In this document: positions 27,819-29,049 of the stretch, in pieces
Numbering within the stretch: position 1 is the stretch's first letter
How the letters are laid out: each line of letters begins with the position of its first letter
Assembly: GCA_001970955.1 (NCBI GenBank)
Contig: MPUH01000930.1
Span: 1 to 29,049 of the forward strand
DNA: 29,049 bases
Source: Stentor coeruleus
Taxonomy: Eukaryota; Ciliophora; Heterotrichea; Heterotrichida; Stentoridae
Reading direction: 5' to 3'
Program-made: the position numbers and the translations under genes
Notes under the pieces: model-generated
The model's input: only the letters and a program-made list of their open reading frames with translations
What the model was told of the DNA's origin: nothing
Database searches by the model: none

Positions 27819-28467
27819 TATATTATAAGAATGTGGCTTTATTGTATTGTTGATTATGTATTATTTTAGAAGATTAATTTTTTTTAATGTTTGAGATGAT
27901 GTGGATATATATGAAAATATTTTAGAGGAAGGTTTTTATTATGATTTAGGTTGTTAATATTAGATAGTTGAGTATTTTTAATGTAATTTGAGATTTTTGA
28001 AGATTTTGGTGTTAAGGTTTTATATGGATTATAAAAAGGAGTATGTGTTTTTTACTCACAAGAATACATACTGTTTTGTTAGATACTTTTATTTAGATTA
28101 TTCTTGTAAACCATCATAGTAGTAAAACAATTTACATCAATTTAATATATAAAAGTTTCTCTAAACCATATATTATACTCAATATATATTTCCCCAATTA
28201 TTCCTACAAGATAAATGTAAAAAATATACGCCAAAGTCCCAATAATTATCATATTAATTGAATTTCACAACAAATTTATAGCCTCTCATATAAAAAAACC
28301 TATCACTTTCAATAATTATTATAAAAGCATAATCAATCTTCACATATAATAATTAAAAACCTAAAATCATTATAATAAAAATATCCAATAAATATACCCA
28401 AAAAAAAAACTTCTCATTCACTCTATTACTTAAACCAAATCATAATTATAATATAATAAAGCAAGAT
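27819..28467. other. Intergenic region upstream of the BEACH gene
   Basis: About 650 AT-rich nt. A 7-bp inverted repeat (AGTATGT at 28040-28046 and ACATACT at 28066-28072) with a 19-nt loop is the only structure noticed, and it is weak. No gene or tRNA seen. Confidence 0.45.
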
Positions 28468-28843
28468 TTATATAGAAATCCGTCCTTTAACAGTTTTAGT
28501 TTTTTTACTCGGGAATAAGTTTGTTATTTTTGTTTGACAGAATTTCTGATTTAATGTTNACAGTTTTAGTTTTTTTACTCGGGAATAAGTTTGTTATTTT
28601 TGTTTGACAGAATTTCTGATTTAATGTTTTATCGATTTTTATAGTTGATTGTTCACTTGCAAGTATATTCCTTGCCATAGGTGTTGTAAAAGATTTTTCG
28701 AATTTCTTTAGTAGAGACGAGAATTCACTAGAAACTTTGATTTTTTTCTTAGTTTCAAGGAATGGGCCATGGAGCTTTTGGCGCAGTTTGAGGATTTCAG
28801 AAGAAATAGGAATTTTCAAACTTTGTTTAACATCTAGATACAT
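28468..28843 (-). CDS. Small unrecognised basic protein, 101 aa
   Basis: After removal of the 70-nt duplicate at N28559, one frame runs from ATG (28843) to TAA (28468), 101 codons. As written in the window it breaks at the N. I chose ATG 28843 because ATTATAATT precedes it, as at other starts here. An in-frame ATG at 28882 would add a hydrophobic stretch that looks like untranslated AT-rich DNA. The product is Lys/Ser-rich with a helical middle (EILKLRQKLHGPFLETKKKI, then FSSLLKKFEKSF). No family recognised. It may be a genuine small protein or the first exon of a longer one, although no 15-nt intron was seen before the stop. Confidence 0.6.
28490..28628. repeat. Duplicated 69 nt around N28559 (contig join)
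   Basis: Identical copies at 28490-28558 and 28560-28628 flank one N. Collapsing them changes the C-terminus of the small protein to KTKTVKGRISI followed by TAA. Confidence 0.9.
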
Positions 28844-29049
28844 AATTATAATAGTTTGAAATAAAACATACAAAATAATCATGGATTTATAGGGAAGATA
28901 AGACTGCAAGGTTGGATAATTACAATAAAAAATTCCACAAGCAACCCAAAACCTAAAATCTCACAAAGAAACTATCATCAATTCGAAAAGCTTTAATCCC
29001 ATTAAGACAAATCCTTACCAAAAAAAGTCATAAAATCCCAATCATACCC

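Noticed and set aside
28040-28072. 7-bp inverted repeat with a 19-nt loop
   Set aside because: Short stem with a long loop in AT-rich DNA; expected by chance.

Overview
The window looks like macronuclear DNA of a heterotrich ciliate, most likely Stentor. It is very AT-rich and gene-dense. Eight introns can be placed with confidence, and every one is exactly 15 nt with the pattern GTA......A..(T/C)AG. TAA, TAG and TGA all end genes, and long frames (2021 and 1285 codons) run open with TGA counted as a stop. That argues for the standard code (Stentor) and against Blepharisma, where UGA is Trp. The species call is inference, not a database match.

Layout. Positions 1-6732 carry five minus-strand genes: a secreted LamG-like protein (runs off the left edge), a RING/B-box/coiled-coil (TRIM-like) protein, a membrane-anchored pepsin-type aspartic protease, a START lipid-transfer protein, and an unrecognised basic protein. 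Positions 7246-8568 (+) hold a MORN-repeat protein with a myristoylation-type start and an IQ motif, convergent with a minus-strand CDKL-type kinase (8732-10239). A gene-poor stretch of about 1.7 kb follows (10240-11962). It holds a possible 48-codon ORF with two tandem hairpins just behind it, and an ATG-less open frame. An SNF1/AMPK-like kinase (11963-13345, +) then converges with a minus-strand CFAP100/CCDC37-like axonemal coiled-coil protein (13662-15043). After that come a very large BIRC6/UBE2O-type E2 ubiquitin-conjugating protein (15722-19579, minus), a divergent full-length CDPK (19920-21320, +), a 2021-aa BEACH-WD40 trafficking protein (21753-27818, minus) and a short unrecognised protein (28468-28843, minus).

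There are no operons. Genes are separate units in tandem, divergent or convergent order. The themes are signalling (three kinases in about 12.6 kb), ubiquitin (E2, RING/B-box), cilia (CFAP100, MORN, CDKL) and membrane traffic (BEACH, START). No mobile element, CRISPR array, rRNA or tRNA was found.

An important caveat: six single-N positions (4359, 6972, 8826, 14029, 21630, 28559) each lie between two identical copies of 34-69 nt. These are best read as unmerged contig overlaps. Collapsing them restores three coding frames (CDKL kinase, CFAP100-like protein, last small protein).
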